Position numbers and translations under genes: made by a program
In this document: positions 9,786 through 18,752 of the stretch, piece by piece
Layout: the number at the start of each line of letters is the position of its first letter
Numbering within the stretch: the stretch's first letter is position 1
The notes under the pieces: generated by a model
The model's database searches: none
What the model saw: the letters and a program-made list of their open reading frames with translations, nothing else
Told to the model about the DNA's origin: nothing
Source of the DNA: Pseudomonadota bacterium
Lineage (GTDB): Bacteria; Pseudomonadota; Gammaproteobacteria; Burkholderiales; Burkholderiaceae_C
NCBI GenBank assembly: GCA_018241265.1
Contig: JAFEEF010000017.1
Location: forward strand, 1 to 62,239
Direction: 5' to 3'
Length of the DNA stretch: 62,239 bases

Positions 9786-11141
9786 TCAGCGGCGGATGCG
9801 GGTCAGGCCGGACTCGACCGCGAGCGCGGCGGCGAGCAGCACGTCGTCGCGCAACGCGCTGCTCCACAGCATGAGGCCGACCGGCCAGCCGCCCGCTTCG
9901 TGGCAGGGCAGCGTGATCGCGCAGCCGTCGAGCAGGTTGATGACCGCCGGGTTGCGCAGCAGGAGGTTGTTGGTCGCGAAGAAAGCGGCGTCGTCCGCCC
10001 GCAGCGGTTCGATCGGTGGCGCGACGCAAGGCACGGTCGGGCTCACGCAGGCGTCGTAGCCGTCCAGGCGTGCCTCGACGCGCGCGATCCAGTCGCGCCG
10101 TGCCGCCAGCAGCTCGATGTAGTCGGCCGCCGTCATCTGCGCGCCGCGCTCGATGCGCGAGCGCACGCGCGGGTCGTAGCGCGCGGCGTCGCGTGCGAGG
10201 CGTGCGCGGTGCCAGGTCCAGCTTTCGGCCGCCGAGAAGCCGCCGGTGGCGTTGATCGCCGCGACCTCGGCAAGCTCCGGCAGGGCTATCTGCTCGATGC
10301 GGGCGCCGCCTTCACGCAGTGCGACAAGCGCCGCATCGAAGGCCCGCGCCACGGCCGGCTCGAGCGCGTCGAGCATCAAGGTCTGCGGCACCGCCAGGCG
10401 CAGCGACGCGAGCGGGCGATCGGCAACCGCCGGACGGCGTGCCGCGAGGATGCCGTGGACGAGGATCGCGTCTCGCGCCGAGCGCGTCATCGCACTGACG
10501 GTGTCGAGCGTCGTCGACAGCGGCACGGCGCCTTCGGTCGGTGTCAGCCGCGCGGTGTTCTTGTAGCCGACGATGCCCTGCAGCGCCGCCGGTATGCGGA
10601 TCGACCCGCCGGTGTCGGAGCCGAGCGCGGCCCAGGCCGCACCGCTCGCGACCGACACCGCGCCGCCGGACGTGGAGCCGCCGGGAATGCGCGGCGCCGG
10701 GTCGAGCGCGCGCGTGCCGGCGTTGGCCGGCGTGCCGTAGTGCGGATTGATGCCGACGCCCGAATAGGCGAACTCGGTCATGTTGGTGCGGCCGATGAGG
10801 GCGGCGCCGGCCTGACGCAGCCGCGCGACCGCAGGGCAGTCGTACGCCGCCGGCGCCGCATCGGCCATCGTCGGCGACGCCGCACCGGTGACCTCGCCGT
10901 GCACATCGAACAGATCCTTGACGCTGATGGCGAGGCCGGCCAGCGGTGCGAGCGGCGCGCCCACCGCGAGCTGCCGGTCGGCCGCCTGCGCGGCGGCTTC
11001 GGCGACCTCGGCACTGAGGTGCAGGAAGGTATGGCGCTGCGCCGGATCGCGCGCCGCCGCGAGGTTGGCCTCGAGCAGGCCGGCCGCGCTCGCGGTGCGG
11101 TCGAGTAGGGCGGTGCGCGCCGCTATCAGGTCAGGGTGCAT
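9786..11141 (-). CDS. Amidase signature family hydrolase
   Basis: This 451-residue amidase-signature enzyme hydrolyses a C-N amide bond using a Ser-cisSer-Lys triad. The Lys is in [12 protein letters not shown], the cis-Ser in [12 protein letters not shown], and the nucleophile in the downstream [12 protein letters not shown]. Length and motif order are normal. The substrate cannot be read from sequence; allophanate, indoleacetamide and aryl amides are all handled by this family. The ATG at 11141 was chosen over a further-upstream Met, because it gives the usual short N-terminus and GAGG lies upstream, though 13 bases away. Its start codon overlaps the proposed rpsB promoter, so the two genes are back to back. 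Confidence 0.9.
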   Translation of the reverse strand: MHPDLIAARTALLDRTASAAGLLEANLAAARDPAQRHTFLHLSAEVAEAAAQAADRQLAVGAPLAPLAGLAISVKDLFDVHGEVTGAASPTMADAAPAAYDCPAVARLRQAGAALIGRTNMTEFAYSGVGINPHYGTPANAGTRALDPAPRIPGGSTSGGAVSVASGAAWAALGSDTGGSIRIPAALQGIVGYKNTARLTPTEGAVPLSTTLDTVSAMTRSARDAILVHGILAARRPAVADRPLASLRLAVPQTLMLDALEPAVARAFDAALVALREGGARIEQIALPELAEVAAINATGGFSAAESWTWHRARLARDAARYDPRVRSRIERGAQMTAADYIELLAARRDWIARVEARLDGYDACVSPTVPCVAPPIEPLRADDAAFFATNNLLLRNPAVINLLDGCAITLPCHEAGGWPVGLMLWSSALRDDVLLAAALAVESGLTRIRR

Positions 11142-11146
11142 GCTGC

Positions 11147-11155
11147 TGCTACAAT
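11147..11155 (+). promoter_or_regulatory. Extended -10 promoter before rpsB
   Basis: TGCTACAAT fits an extended -10 element (TGn-TATAAT type) on the plus strand. No good -35 is seen 16-18 bases upstream. Transcription would begin near 11162 and leave a leader of about 220 bases before rpsB. Confidence 0.5.
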
Positions 11156-11198
11156 CCTCGGGTTTACCTCGACGGTATGGCAGCGTTCGCGCAATGCA

Positions 11199-11332
11199 CC
11201 CTGGGGCTTGCTCCAGGGGACGCAGATGCGGGACGAACACGCCGGCCATCGGGTAGACACATCGTCAGCCCACTCGCGAATCCGACTGGACCAAGGTGTC
11301 GACGAGCTGCGGACCCTGCTCCCCCGAGCAGG
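11199..11332 (+). promoter_or_regulatory. Structured 5' leader of rpsB-tsf
   Basis: Two clear hairpins lie in the long leader before rpsB: CCCTGGGG-CTTG-CTCCAGGG (11199-11218, one wobble pair) and CCTGCTC-CCCC-GAGCAGG (11315-11332, seven perfect pairs). Ribosomal protein S2 represses its own operon through leader RNA in other proteobacteria. This leader is a candidate for the same job, but I cannot match it to a known consensus. Confidence 0.45.
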
Positions 11333-11381
11333 ACCCGGCCGCGATTCGAGCCGGATTCTAGAACCAACCTTTGGAGTCCTC

Positions 11382-12125
11382 ATGACTGTCAGCATGCGTG
11401 AAATGCTGGAAGCCGGTGTCCATTTCGGGCACCAGACGCGCTTCTGGAATCCCAAGATGGCCCCGTACATCTACGGCCATCGCAACAAGATCCACATCAT
11501 CAACCTCGAGAAGACGCAGCCGCTCTTCAACGACGCGATGAAGTTCGTGCGCCAGCTCGCCGCCCGGCGCGGCACGATCCTGATGATCGGCACCAAGCGC
11601 CAAGCGCGCGAGGTGATCGCCCAGGAAGCCCGGCGCGCCGGCATGCCGTTCGTCGACCAGCGCTGGCTCGGCGGCATGCTCACCAACTTCAAGACCGTCA
11701 AGGGTTCGCTGAAGAAGCTCAAGGACATGAAGGCGCAGGTCGAGTCCGGCGCCGAGATCCGCATCAAGAAGGAAGCGCTGCTGTTCCAGCGCGAGCTCGC
11801 CAAGCTCGAGAAGGACATCGGCGGCATCCAGGACATGAACGCGCTGCCCGATGCGATGTTCGTGATCGACGTCGGCTACCACAAGATCGCGGTGGCCGAG
11901 GCGAAGAAGCTCGGCATCCCGATCATCGGCATCGTCGACTCGAACCATTCGCCGGTCGGCATCGACTACGTGATCCCGGGCAACGACGACTCGGCCAAGG
12001 CGGTGGCGCTGTATGCGCGCGCGGTCGCCGACGCGGTGCTCGAAGGCAAGGCCAATGCGACCAACGAGGTCGTGCAGGCGGCCGCCGGGGGCGACGAGTT
12101 CGTGGAAGTCGACGAGACGGCGTGA
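11382..12125 (+). CDS. rpsB: 30S ribosomal protein S2
   Basis: This 247-residue small-subunit ribosomal protein S2 is needed for 30S assembly and S1 attachment. The N-terminus [19 protein letters not shown] and the central [16 protein letters not shown] are invariant S2 signatures, as is [25 protein letters not shown]. The ATG at 11382 follows TTGGAG (11371-11376). It is preceded by a long structured leader and followed by a stem-loop with a T run, after which tsf begins, so tsf may depend on read-through or its own signals. Confidence 0.98.
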   Translation: MTVSMREMLEAGVHFGHQTRFWNPKMAPYIYGHRNKIHIINLEKTQPLFNDAMKFVRQLAARRGTILMIGTKRQAREVIAQEARRAGMPFVDQRWLGGMLTNFKTVKGSLKKLKDMKAQVESGAEIRIKKEALLFQRELAKLEKDIGGIQDMNALPDAMFVIDVGYHKIAVAEAKKLGIPIIGIVDSNHSPVGIDYVIPGNDDSAKAVALYARAVADAVLEGKANATNEVVQAAAGGDEFVEVDETA

Positions 12126-12154
12126 GTCGCCGTGGTGTAGTGCGCATGCACGAA

Positions 12155-12177
12155 GGGGCTGCCTGCAGCCCCTTTTT
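12155..12177 (+). terminator. Stem-loop terminator/attenuator between rpsB and tsf
   Basis: GGGGCTG-CCTG-CAGCCCC forms a perfect seven-pair stem with a four-base loop, followed directly by TTTTT. This is a textbook intrinsic terminator. Because tsf lies only 75 bases on and no strong promoter is visible between them, it probably acts as a partial terminator that lowers tsf relative to rpsB. Confidence 0.85.
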
Positions 12178-12252
12178 CACACCGTCGATGGCGTTGGACT
12201 GAACCTCGGCCGGCGTCGCGTGATGCCGGCCGACAGCAATGGAGAAACAGAG

Positions 12253-13170
12253 ATGCCCGCAATTACCGCAAGCATGGTCGGCGAACTGCGCGCCAAGACC
12301 GATGCGCCGATGATGGAGTGCAAGAAGGCGCTGACCGAGGCCGACGGCGACATGGGGCGCGCCGAAGAGCTGCTGCGCATCAAGCTCGGCAACAAGGCCG
12401 GCAAGGCTGCGTCGCGCGTCACCGCCGAAGGCGTCGTCGCCGCGGTCGTGACGGACCAGGCCGGCGCGCTGGTCGAAGTCAACTGCGAGACCGACTTCGT
12501 CTCGAAGAACGACTCGTTCCTCGCCTACACGAAATCGCTGGCGACCCTGATCGCCGACAAGAACCCGGCGGACGTCGCGGCGCTGTCGGCGCTGCCGCTC
12601 GAGCAGGACGGCTTCGGCCCGACCGTCGAGGACGTGCGCAAGGGCCTGATCGGCAAGATCGGCGAGAACATGTCGATCCGCCGCTTCAAGCGCTACGAAG
12701 GCGGCAAGCTCGCGAGCTACCTGCACGGCACGCGCATCGGCGTGCTGGTCGAGTTCGAGGGCGACGACGTCGCGGCCAAGGACGTCGCGATGCACGTCGC
12801 GGCGATGAAGCCGGTGGCGCTGCAATCCTCCGACGTGCCGACCGCGCTGATCGACACCGAGCGCAAGATCGCCGCCGAGAAGGCGGCCGAGGATGCCGAG
12901 AAGGCCAAGGCCGAAGGCAAGCCGGTGCAGTCGCCCGAGATCGTCGCCAAGCGCGTCGAAGGCGCGGTGCAGAAGTACCTGAAGGAAGTCAGCCTCTTCA
13001 ACCAGGCCTTCGTGAAGAACGACAAGCAGACCGTCGAGCAGATGCTCAAGGAAAAGAAGACGACCGTGAAGGGCTTCACCCTGTACGTCGTCGGCGAAGG
13101 CATCGAGAAGAAGGTCGACGACTTCGCGGCCGAAGTGGCGGCGCAGGTCGCGGCGGCCAAGAAGGAGTAG
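12253..13170 (+). CDS. tsf: Elongation factor Ts
   Basis: This 305-residue nucleotide-exchange factor regenerates EF-Tu-GTP. The N-terminal UBA-like domain reads [19 protein letters not shown], and the core contains [12 protein letters not shown], the EF-Tu contact region. The length is typical of proteobacterial Tsf. The ATG at 12253 follows GGAG (12241-12244). It sits between the rpsB terminator and pyrH, in the conserved rpsB-tsf-pyrH-frr order. Confidence 0.98.
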   Translation: MPAITASMVGELRAKTDAPMMECKKALTEADGDMGRAEELLRIKLGNKAGKAASRVTAEGVVAAVVTDQAGALVEVNCETDFVSKNDSFLAYTKSLATLIADKNPADVAALSALPLEQDGFGPTVEDVRKGLIGKIGENMSIRRFKRYEGGKLASYLHGTRIGVLVEFEGDDVAAKDVAMHVAAMKPVALQSSDVPTALIDTERKIAAEKAAEDAEKAKAEGKPVQSPEIVAKRVEGAVQKYLKEVSLFNQAFVKNDKQTVEQMLKEKKTTVKGFTLYVVGEGIEKKVDDFAAEVAAQVAAAKKE

Positions 13171-13189
13171 GGCGAGCGACGAGCCCGAG

Positions 13190-13207
13190 CCGGCAGCGCG
13201 CTGCCGG
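13190..13207 (+). other. Perfect hairpin after tsf
   Basis: CCGGCAG-CGCG-CTGCCGG forms a seven-pair stem 20 bases after the tsf stop. It has no T run, so it is more likely an mRNA-stabilising or processing structure than a terminator. Confidence 0.5.
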
Positions 13208-13239
13208 TTCGGACGTAGACTCACGCCGCCGGCGACCAG

Positions 13240-13278
13240 ACCGCCAGAAGACGCCGCCGGAAGACACCGCCAGAAGAC
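13240..13278 (+). repeat. Three tandem 13-bp units in the tsf-pyrH gap
   Basis: Three head-to-tail copies of a 13-base unit are present: ACCGCCAGAAGAC (13240-13252), GCCGCCGGAAGAC (13253-13265) and ACCGCCAGAAGAC (13266-13278). The outer two are identical and the middle differs at two positions. They end 18 bases before the pyrH start. No coding role is apparent. Confidence 0.85.
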
Positions 13279-13296
13279 TTCAGGGAGCCCGCCCTC

Positions 13297-14007
13297 ATGC
13301 CCGCCTACAAGCGCATCCTCCTCAAGCTGTCGGGCGAGGCCCTGATGGGCGACGATGCCTACGGCATCAACCGCGCGACCATCGTGCGCATGGTGCGCGA
13401 GATCCAGGACGTGACGCGCATGGGCTGCGAGGTCGCGGTCGTGATCGGCGGCGGCAACATCTTCCGCGGCGTCGCGGGCGGTTCGGTCGGGATGGACCGG
13501 GCGACCGCCGACTACATGGGCATGCTCGCGACCGTGATGAACGCGCTCGCGCTCGCCGACACGATGCGCCAGGAGGACATGACGGCACGCGTGATGTCCG
13601 CCATAGGCATCGAGCAGGTCGTCGAGCCCTACGTGCGGCCGAAGGCGCTGCAGTACCTCGAGGAAGGCAAGGTCGTGATCTTCGCGGCCGGCACCGGCAA
13701 CCCGTTCTTCACGACCGACACCGCCGCGGCGCTGCGCGGCGCCGAGATCGGTGCGCAGATCGTGCTGAAGGCGACCAAGGTCGACGGCGTCTACACCGCC
13801 GACCCGAAGAAGGACCCGAGCGCGACGCGCTATGCGCAGATCACTTTCGACGAGGCGATCGTGAAGAACCTCCAGGTGCTCGATGCGACCGCGTTCGCGC
13901 TCTGCAGAGACCAGAAGTTACCGATCAAGGTGTTTTCCATCTTCAAGCCCGGCGCGTTGAAGCGTGTGGTACAGGGCGAAGACGAAGGTACGCTCGTTCA
14001 TGTCTGA
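13297..14007 (+). CDS. pyrH: Uridylate kinase
   Basis: This 236-residue hexameric UMP kinase makes UDP for pyrimidine nucleotide synthesis. It has the amino-acid-kinase fold: [14 protein letters not shown] at the N-terminus, [11 protein letters not shown] for phosphate binding, [17 protein letters not shown] and the C-terminal [23 protein letters not shown] lies before the ATG. The gene is 13 bases upstream of frr. Confidence 0.98.
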   Translation: MPAYKRILLKLSGEALMGDDAYGINRATIVRMVREIQDVTRMGCEVAVVIGGGNIFRGVAGGSVGMDRATADYMGMLATVMNALALADTMRQEDMTARVMSAIGIEQVVEPYVRPKALQYLEEGKVVIFAAGTGNPFFTTDTAAALRGAEIGAQIVLKATKVDGVYTADPKKDPSATRYAQITFDEAIVKNLQVLDATAFALCRDQKLPIKVFSIFKPGALKRVVQGEDEGTLVHV

Positions 14008-14019
14008 GAGAGTCGCATC

Positions 14020-14580
14020 ATGAGCATCGCTGATATCCGCAAGAACGCCGAGCAGAAGATGGCCCGGACGATCGAGTCGTACAAGGGCGAGCTGCTGAAG
14101 ATACGCACCGGCCGCGCGCACCCCGGCATCCTCGACCAGGTGCACGTCGACTACTACGGCTCGATGGTGCCGATCAGCCAGGTCGCCAACGTCACGCTGC
14201 TCGATGCCCGCACGATCAGCGTGCAGCCGTGGGAGAAGGGCATGGGCGCCAAGATCGAGAAGGCGATCCGCGAGTCCGACCTCGGGCTCAATCCGTCGTC
14301 GCAGGGCGATCTGTTGCGCGTGCCGATGCCGCCGCTCACCGAAGAGCGCCGGCGCGACCTGACCAAGGTCGTGCGCCATGCTGCCGAGGAATCGCGCATC
14401 GCGGTGCGCAACCTGCGCCGCGACGCCAACGAGCACGCCAAGAAGCTGATGAAGGACAAGGAGATCTCGGAGGACGAGGAGCGCCGCTCGCTGGACGAGA
14501 TGCAGAAGCTCACCGACCGCACGATCGCCGAGATCGACCGGCTGACGACGACCAAGGAAGGCGAGATCATGGCCGTCTGA
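14020..14580 (+). CDS. frr: Ribosome recycling factor
   Basis: This 186-residue factor, with EF-G, splits post-termination ribosomes. Characteristic stretches are [46 protein letters not shown]-type [15 protein letters not shown] and the long helical C-terminus ending [13 protein letters not shown]. Length is normal. It sits between pyrH and uppS, as in most Burkholderiales. Confidence 0.98.
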   Translation: MSIADIRKNAEQKMARTIESYKGELLKIRTGRAHPGILDQVHVDYYGSMVPISQVANVTLLDARTISVQPWEKGMGAKIEKAIRESDLGLNPSSQGDLLRVPMPPLTEERRRDLTKVVRHAAEESRIAVRNLRRDANEHAKKLMKDKEISEDEERRSLDEMQKLTDRTIAEIDRLTTTKEGEIMAV

Positions 14581-14616
14581 CGGCCGGATCGCCGCGTCTA
14601 CGACTGCATCGCCTTC

Positions 14617-15354
14617 GTGTCCGATCCTTCGAGTCCCGAATCGCCGATCCCGCGCCACGTCGCCATCGTGATGGACGGCAATGGGCGCTGGGCCAAGAAG
14701 CGCTTCATGCCGCGCTTCTTCGGCCACAAGCAGGGCGTCGATGCGCTGGTGCGCACGGTGCTCGCGTGCGCCGATCGCGGCATCGAATACCTCACCGTCT
14801 TCGCGTTCTCGTCGGAGAACTGGAAACGCCCGACCGAGGAGGTCTCGGGGCTGATGGGCCTGGTGCTCGTCGCGGTCTCGAAGTACCTCGCCAAGCTCGC
14901 CGACCGCGGCGTCCGCATCCGCATCGTCGGCGACCGCAGCCAGGTCTCCGACAAGCTGCGCAGCGCCTGGGAGCAGGCGGAGAGCAGCACCGCTCACAAC
15001 ACGCGCATCACGCTGTCGGTGGCGTTCAACTACGGCGGCCGCTGGGACATCGTGCAGGCCTGCCGCGAGGCGATCGCCGCCGGTGTCGCGCCGGAACGGG
15101 TCGACGAGGCCCTGCTCTCCGGCTACATGGCGATGAGCTACGCGCCCGACCCGGACCTCTTCATCCGCACCGGCGGCGAGGTGCGCATCAGCAACTTCCT
15201 GCTCTGGCAGTCGGCGTATGCCGAGCTGGTCTTCACCGATTGCCTCTGGCCCGAGTTCGGCGACGCCGAACTCGATGCGGCGCTGGCCGAATATGCGCGC
15301 CGCGACCGGCGCTTCGGCATGGTCAAGACCGGCGCTGCGGCGACCGCGGGCTGA
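14617..15354 (+). CDS. uppS: Isoprenyl (undecaprenyl) diphosphate synthase
   Basis: This 245-residue cis-prenyltransferase makes the C55 lipid carrier for peptidoglycan and O-antigen. The catalytic Asp is in HVAIVMDGNGRWAKKR. FAFSSENWKRP and DLFIRTGGEVRISNFLLWQ-type segments bind the diphosphate and substrates. The start is GTG (14617) and no strong Shine-Dalgarno is visible. Its stop overlaps the cdsA start by one base (TGATG). Confidence 0.97.
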   Translation: MSDPSSPESPIPRHVAIVMDGNGRWAKKRFMPRFFGHKQGVDALVRTVLACADRGIEYLTVFAFSSENWKRPTEEVSGLMGLVLVAVSKYLAKLADRGVRIRIVGDRSQVSDKLRSAWEQAESSTAHNTRITLSVAFNYGGRWDIVQACREAIAAGVAPERVDEALLSGYMAMSYAPDPDLFIRTGGEVRISNFLLWQSAYAELVFTDCLWPEFGDAELDAALAEYARRDRRFGMVKTGAAATAG

Positions 15355-16187
15355 TGCTCAAGCAACGCGTGATCACGGCGGTGGTGCTGCTGGCGCTGCT
15401 GATTCCGGCGCTGCTCGCGCCGGTGCGCTGGCCGTTCGCGGTGCTGACGTTGCTGATGATCGCGGCGGCCGGCTGGGAGTGGGCGCGGCTGAACGGCGCT
15501 GCCGGCCGCTCGGTCGGCGTCGGCGTGCTGGTGGCGGCGCTTTGCGCTGCGGCACTGGCCGCCGGCTGGGACCGGTCGGCACCGGCATGGCTCTGGTGGA
15601 CGGCCGCGGCGCTGTGGATCGTCGGCGGGCCGCTGCTCCTGCGCGCCGGGCCGTCGGCCTGGCCTCGTGCGCCGGTGCCGGCGCGGCACATCCTCGGCGT
15701 CGGCGTGCTGTTCGCGGCCTGGGCCGCCATCGCCGCCGCGCGCACGATCGGCCTCAACTTCATCCTTTCGATCTTCTGCCTCGTGTGGGCCGCGGACATC
15801 TTCGCCTACTTCGGCGGTCGCGCGTTCGGGCGCCGCAAGCTCGCGCCGACGATCAGCCCGGGCAAGAGCTGGGAAGGCGCCGTCAGCGGCTTGGCGGGCG
15901 TGCTGGTGCTGGCCGCTGCGTGGCCGGTGATCGATACTTCGCTCACCGTGGACTCGCCGAGCATCTACACGCATCTGCACGCGCGCGGCGGCTGGGTCGG
16001 GCTGGTGCTCGGCGTCGTGCTGCTCGTCGCGATGAGCGTCGTCGGCGATCTGTTCGAATCGCTCGTGAAGCGCAGCGCGGGCGCCAAGGACAGCAGCAAC
16101 CTGCTGCCCGGCCACGGCGGCGTGCTCGACCGCATCGATGCGCTGCTGCCGGTGTTCCCGATCGCTCTGGCGCTGCGGTCCTTCTGA
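15354..16187 (+). CDS. cdsA: Phosphatidate cytidylyltransferase
   Basis: This 277-residue polytopic inner-membrane enzyme makes CDP-diacylglycerol from phosphatidate and CTP. It has about seven or eight hydrophobic helices and the CdsA signature near the C-terminus (SAGAKDSSNLLPGHGGVLDR, with DALLPV). DIFAYFGGRAFGRRKLAP and SPGKSWEGAVSG form the conserved cytoplasmic catalytic region. It is translationally coupled to uppS by a one-base overlap and followed 13 bases later by dxr. Confidence 0.96.
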   Translation: MLKQRVITAVVLLALLIPALLAPVRWPFAVLTLLMIAAAGWEWARLNGAAGRSVGVGVLVAALCAAALAAGWDRSAPAWLWWTAAALWIVGGPLLLRAGPSAWPRAPVPARHILGVGVLFAAWAAIAAARTIGLNFILSIFCLVWAADIFAYFGGRAFGRRKLAPTISPGKSWEGAVSGLAGVLVLAAAWPVIDTSLTVDSPSIYTHLHARGGWVGLVLGVVLLVAMSVVGDLFESLVKRSAGAKDSSNLLPGHGGVLDRIDALLPVFPIALALRSF

Positions 16188-16200
16188 GCCGCCCACGACC

Positions 16201-17391
16201 ATGACCTCGCGCCTGCGCGTCTGCATCCTCGGGTCCACCGGTTCGGTGGGCGTCAGCACGCTCGACGTGATCGCGCGTCATCCGGATCGGTTCGAGGTGT
16301 TCGCGATCACCGCGATGAGCCGCGTCGATGCGCTCGCCGAGCAATGCCGAACTTGGCGACCGCGCTATGCGGCCTTGCCGGATGCCGCACGCGCCGCCGA
16401 GCTGCGCGCGCTGCTGCGCCGCGACGGCGTGCCCACCGACGTGCTCGATGGCGCCGGAGCGCTCGCCGAGCTGGCCGCGCATCCGGACGTCGACGCGGTG
16501 ATGGCGTCCATCGTCGGCGCCGCCGGTCTGGCGCCGACCCTGGCGGCGGCGCGTGCCGGCAAGCGCGTGCTGCTCGCGAACAAGGAAGCGCTGGTCGTCG
16601 GCGGATCGCTCTTCATGCAGGCCGTGCGCGACGGCGGCGCGACCTTGCTGCCGATCGACAGCGAGCATTCGGCGATCTTCCAGTGCCTGCCGGAAGATCG
16701 CGGCGCGTGGGCGCGCCGCATCGACCACATCGTGCTGACCGCTTCGGGCGGCCCGTTCCGCACCCGCGACCCGGCGACGTTTTCGAGCATCACGCCGGAG
16801 CAGGCGATCGCGCACCCGAACTGGGTGATGGGACGCAAGATCTCGGTCGACTCGGCGACGATGATGAACAAGGCGCTCGAAGTGATCGAGGGCCGCTGGC
16901 TGTTCGATCTCGCGCCCGAGCAGGTGCGCGTCGTGATCCATCCGCAGAGCACGATCCATTCGATGGTCGTGTGCCGCGACCACTCGGTGCTCGCGCAGCT
17001 CGGCACGCCGGACATGCGCGTGCCGATCGCCTACGGCCTGTCGTTCCCCGAGCGCATCGAATCGGGCGCGAGCCGGCTCGACTTCGCCACGTTGGGCTCG
17101 CTCACGTTCGAGCCGCCCGATCATGCGCGCTACCCCGGGCTCGCGCTCGCATGGGAAACCTTGCGCGGACCCGACGGCAGCACCACGGTGCTGAATGCCG
17201 CGAATGAGGAGGCGGTGGCCGCCTTCCTGGCCGGAACCATCAGGTTCGACCAGATTCACAGCGTCAACGAGCGCACACTGGAGCGCGTCGCGCTGCGGCC
17301 CGGCGCCGCCGACACGATCGACGCGCTGCTCGATCTGGACGCCACGGCGCGGCGTCATGCGCAAAGCCATGTGAAGGACCTCGAGCCGTGA
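16201..17391 (+). CDS. dxr: 1-deoxy-D-xylulose 5-phosphate reductoisomerase
   Basis: This 396-residue enzyme makes 2-C-methyl-D-erythritol 4-phosphate, the committed step of the MEP isoprenoid pathway, and so feeds UppS. NADPH is bound by ILGSTGSVGVSTLDV. Metal and substrate residues lie in LPIDSEHSAIFQ, the flexible loop ASGGPFR and ISVDSATMMNKALEVIE. The ATG at 16201 matches the usual N-terminus. Its stop overlaps the rseP GTG start by four bases (GTGA). Confidence 0.98.
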   Translation: MTSRLRVCILGSTGSVGVSTLDVIARHPDRFEVFAITAMSRVDALAEQCRTWRPRYAALPDAARAAELRALLRRDGVPTDVLDGAGALAELAAHPDVDAVMASIVGAAGLAPTLAAARAGKRVLLANKEALVVGGSLFMQAVRDGGATLLPIDSEHSAIFQCLPEDRGAWARRIDHIVLTASGGPFRTRDPATFSSITPEQAIAHPNWVMGRKISVDSATMMNKALEVIEGRWLFDLAPEQVRVVIHPQSTIHSMVVCRDHSVLAQLGTPDMRVPIAYGLSFPERIESGASRLDFATLGSLTFEPPDHARYPGLALAWETLRGPDGSTTVLNAANEEAVAAFLAGTIRFDQIHSVNERTLERVALRPGAADTIDALLDLDATARRHAQSHVKDLEP

Positions 17392-18752
17392 TCACGACCG
17401 TCTTCGCCTTCTTGCTGACGCTCGGCGTCCTCATCGTCATCCACGAGTACGGCCATTACCGCGTCGCGGTGGCCTGCGGCGTGAAGGTGCTGCGCTTCTC
17501 GGTCGGCTTCGGGCGCGTGCTGTACCGGCGCGTCGGCAAGACGGGCACCGAATACGTGCTGTGCGCGCTGCCGCTCGGCGGCTATGTGCGCATGCTCGAC
17601 GAACGCGAGAGCCCGGTGGCGCCGGAGGAACGCGAGCAGGCGTTCAACCGCCGGCCGCTCCTGCAGCGCGCCGCGATCGTCGCTGCCGGGCCGGCCGCGA
17701 ACCTGCTGCTCGCGGTGCTGCTGTATTCCGCCGCGCACTGGATCGGCGTCGACGAGCCGAAAGCGGTGCTCGGACCGCCGGCGGCCTCGAGCCTGGCCCA
17801 GCGCGCCGGCTTGCATGCCGGCGACTGGGTGCGCGCGACCTCGACCGACGGGGTCGAATGGAAGGACCTGCGTTCGATGACCGACCTGCGCTGGGAGATC
17901 ACGCAGGCGGCGATGCGCGGCGAGCCGTTGCAACTGCTCGTCACCGACCGTGACGGCCACGGCAGCCGCCATGCGACGCTCGATCTCGGCAGCCTCGCCA
18001 CGACCGACGTGGACGCGCGGCTGATGCAGCGCGTCGGCATCGCGACCTACAGCGAGCCGGTGCTCGGCGATGTGAAGCCGGGCGGTGCCGGTGCCAAGGC
18101 CGGCCTCGAGGCGGGCGACCGCGTGCTCGCCATCGACGGCGTCGCGATCGACGACGCATCGCGCGTCTACGACCTGATCCGGACCAGCGCGCCCGGCGGC
18201 GTCGCCAAGACGATGCAGTGGACGGTCGAGCGCGCCGGCCGCACGCTCGAGCTCGCCGTACGGCCGGCGGTGATCACCGAAGGCGGCAAGCCGATCGGCC
18301 GGCTCGAGCTCTATCCGGGACAACCGGCGGCGCTCGTCACGGTGCGCTACGGCTTCGTCGACGGCATCGTCGAAGCGGCGACGCAGACCTGGCAGATGTC
18401 GGCGCTGACGATCAAGACGCTCGGCCGCATGCTGATCGGCGAAGCCTCGCTGAAGAACCTCAGCGGCCCGTTGACGATCGCCGACTACGCCGGCCAATCG
18501 GTGCGCCTGGGCCTCGCCTACTATCTCGGCTTCCTTGCCGTCGTGAGCGTCAGCCTCGGCGTGCTGAACCTGCTGCCGCTGCCGGTCTTGGATGGTGGGC
18601 ACCTGATGTATTATCTTTTCGAGGGTGTGACCGGGCGGCCGGTCTCCGAGTTGTGGCTCGAGCGGCTGCAGCGTGGCGGTGTGGCCATCATGCTGGTGAT
18701 GATGTCCCTGGCCCTGTACAACGACGTGGCCCGGCTGCTGGGCCTGCAATGA
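17388..18752 (+). CDS. rseP: Site-2 protease RseP
   Basis: This 454-residue intramembrane zinc metalloprotease cleaves the anti-sigma factor RseA to release the envelope-stress sigma factor. The zinc site is HEYGH in the first helix. Two PDZ-like regions occupy the periplasmic part, and LNLLPLPVLDGGHLMYY carries the third zinc ligand Asp in the C-terminal helix. The start is GTG, coupled to dxr by a four-base overlap. Its stop overlaps the bamA start (ATGA). Confidence 0.97.
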   Translation: MITTVFAFLLTLGVLIVIHEYGHYRVAVACGVKVLRFSVGFGRVLYRRVGKTGTEYVLCALPLGGYVRMLDERESPVAPEEREQAFNRRPLLQRAAIVAAGPAANLLLAVLLYSAAHWIGVDEPKAVLGPPAASSLAQRAGLHAGDWVRATSTDGVEWKDLRSMTDLRWEITQAAMRGEPLQLLVTDRDGHGSRHATLDLGSLATTDVDARLMQRVGIATYSEPVLGDVKPGGAGAKAGLEAGDRVLAIDGVAIDDASRVYDLIRTSAPGGVAKTMQWTVERAGRTLELAVRPAVITEGGKPIGRLELYPGQPAALVTVRYGFVDGIVEAATQTWQMSALTIKTLGRMLIGEASLKNLSGPLTIADYAGQSVRLGLAYYLGFLAVVSVSLGVLNLLPLPVLDGGHLMYYLFEGVTGRPVSELWLERLQRGGVAIMLVMMSLALYNDVARLLGLQ

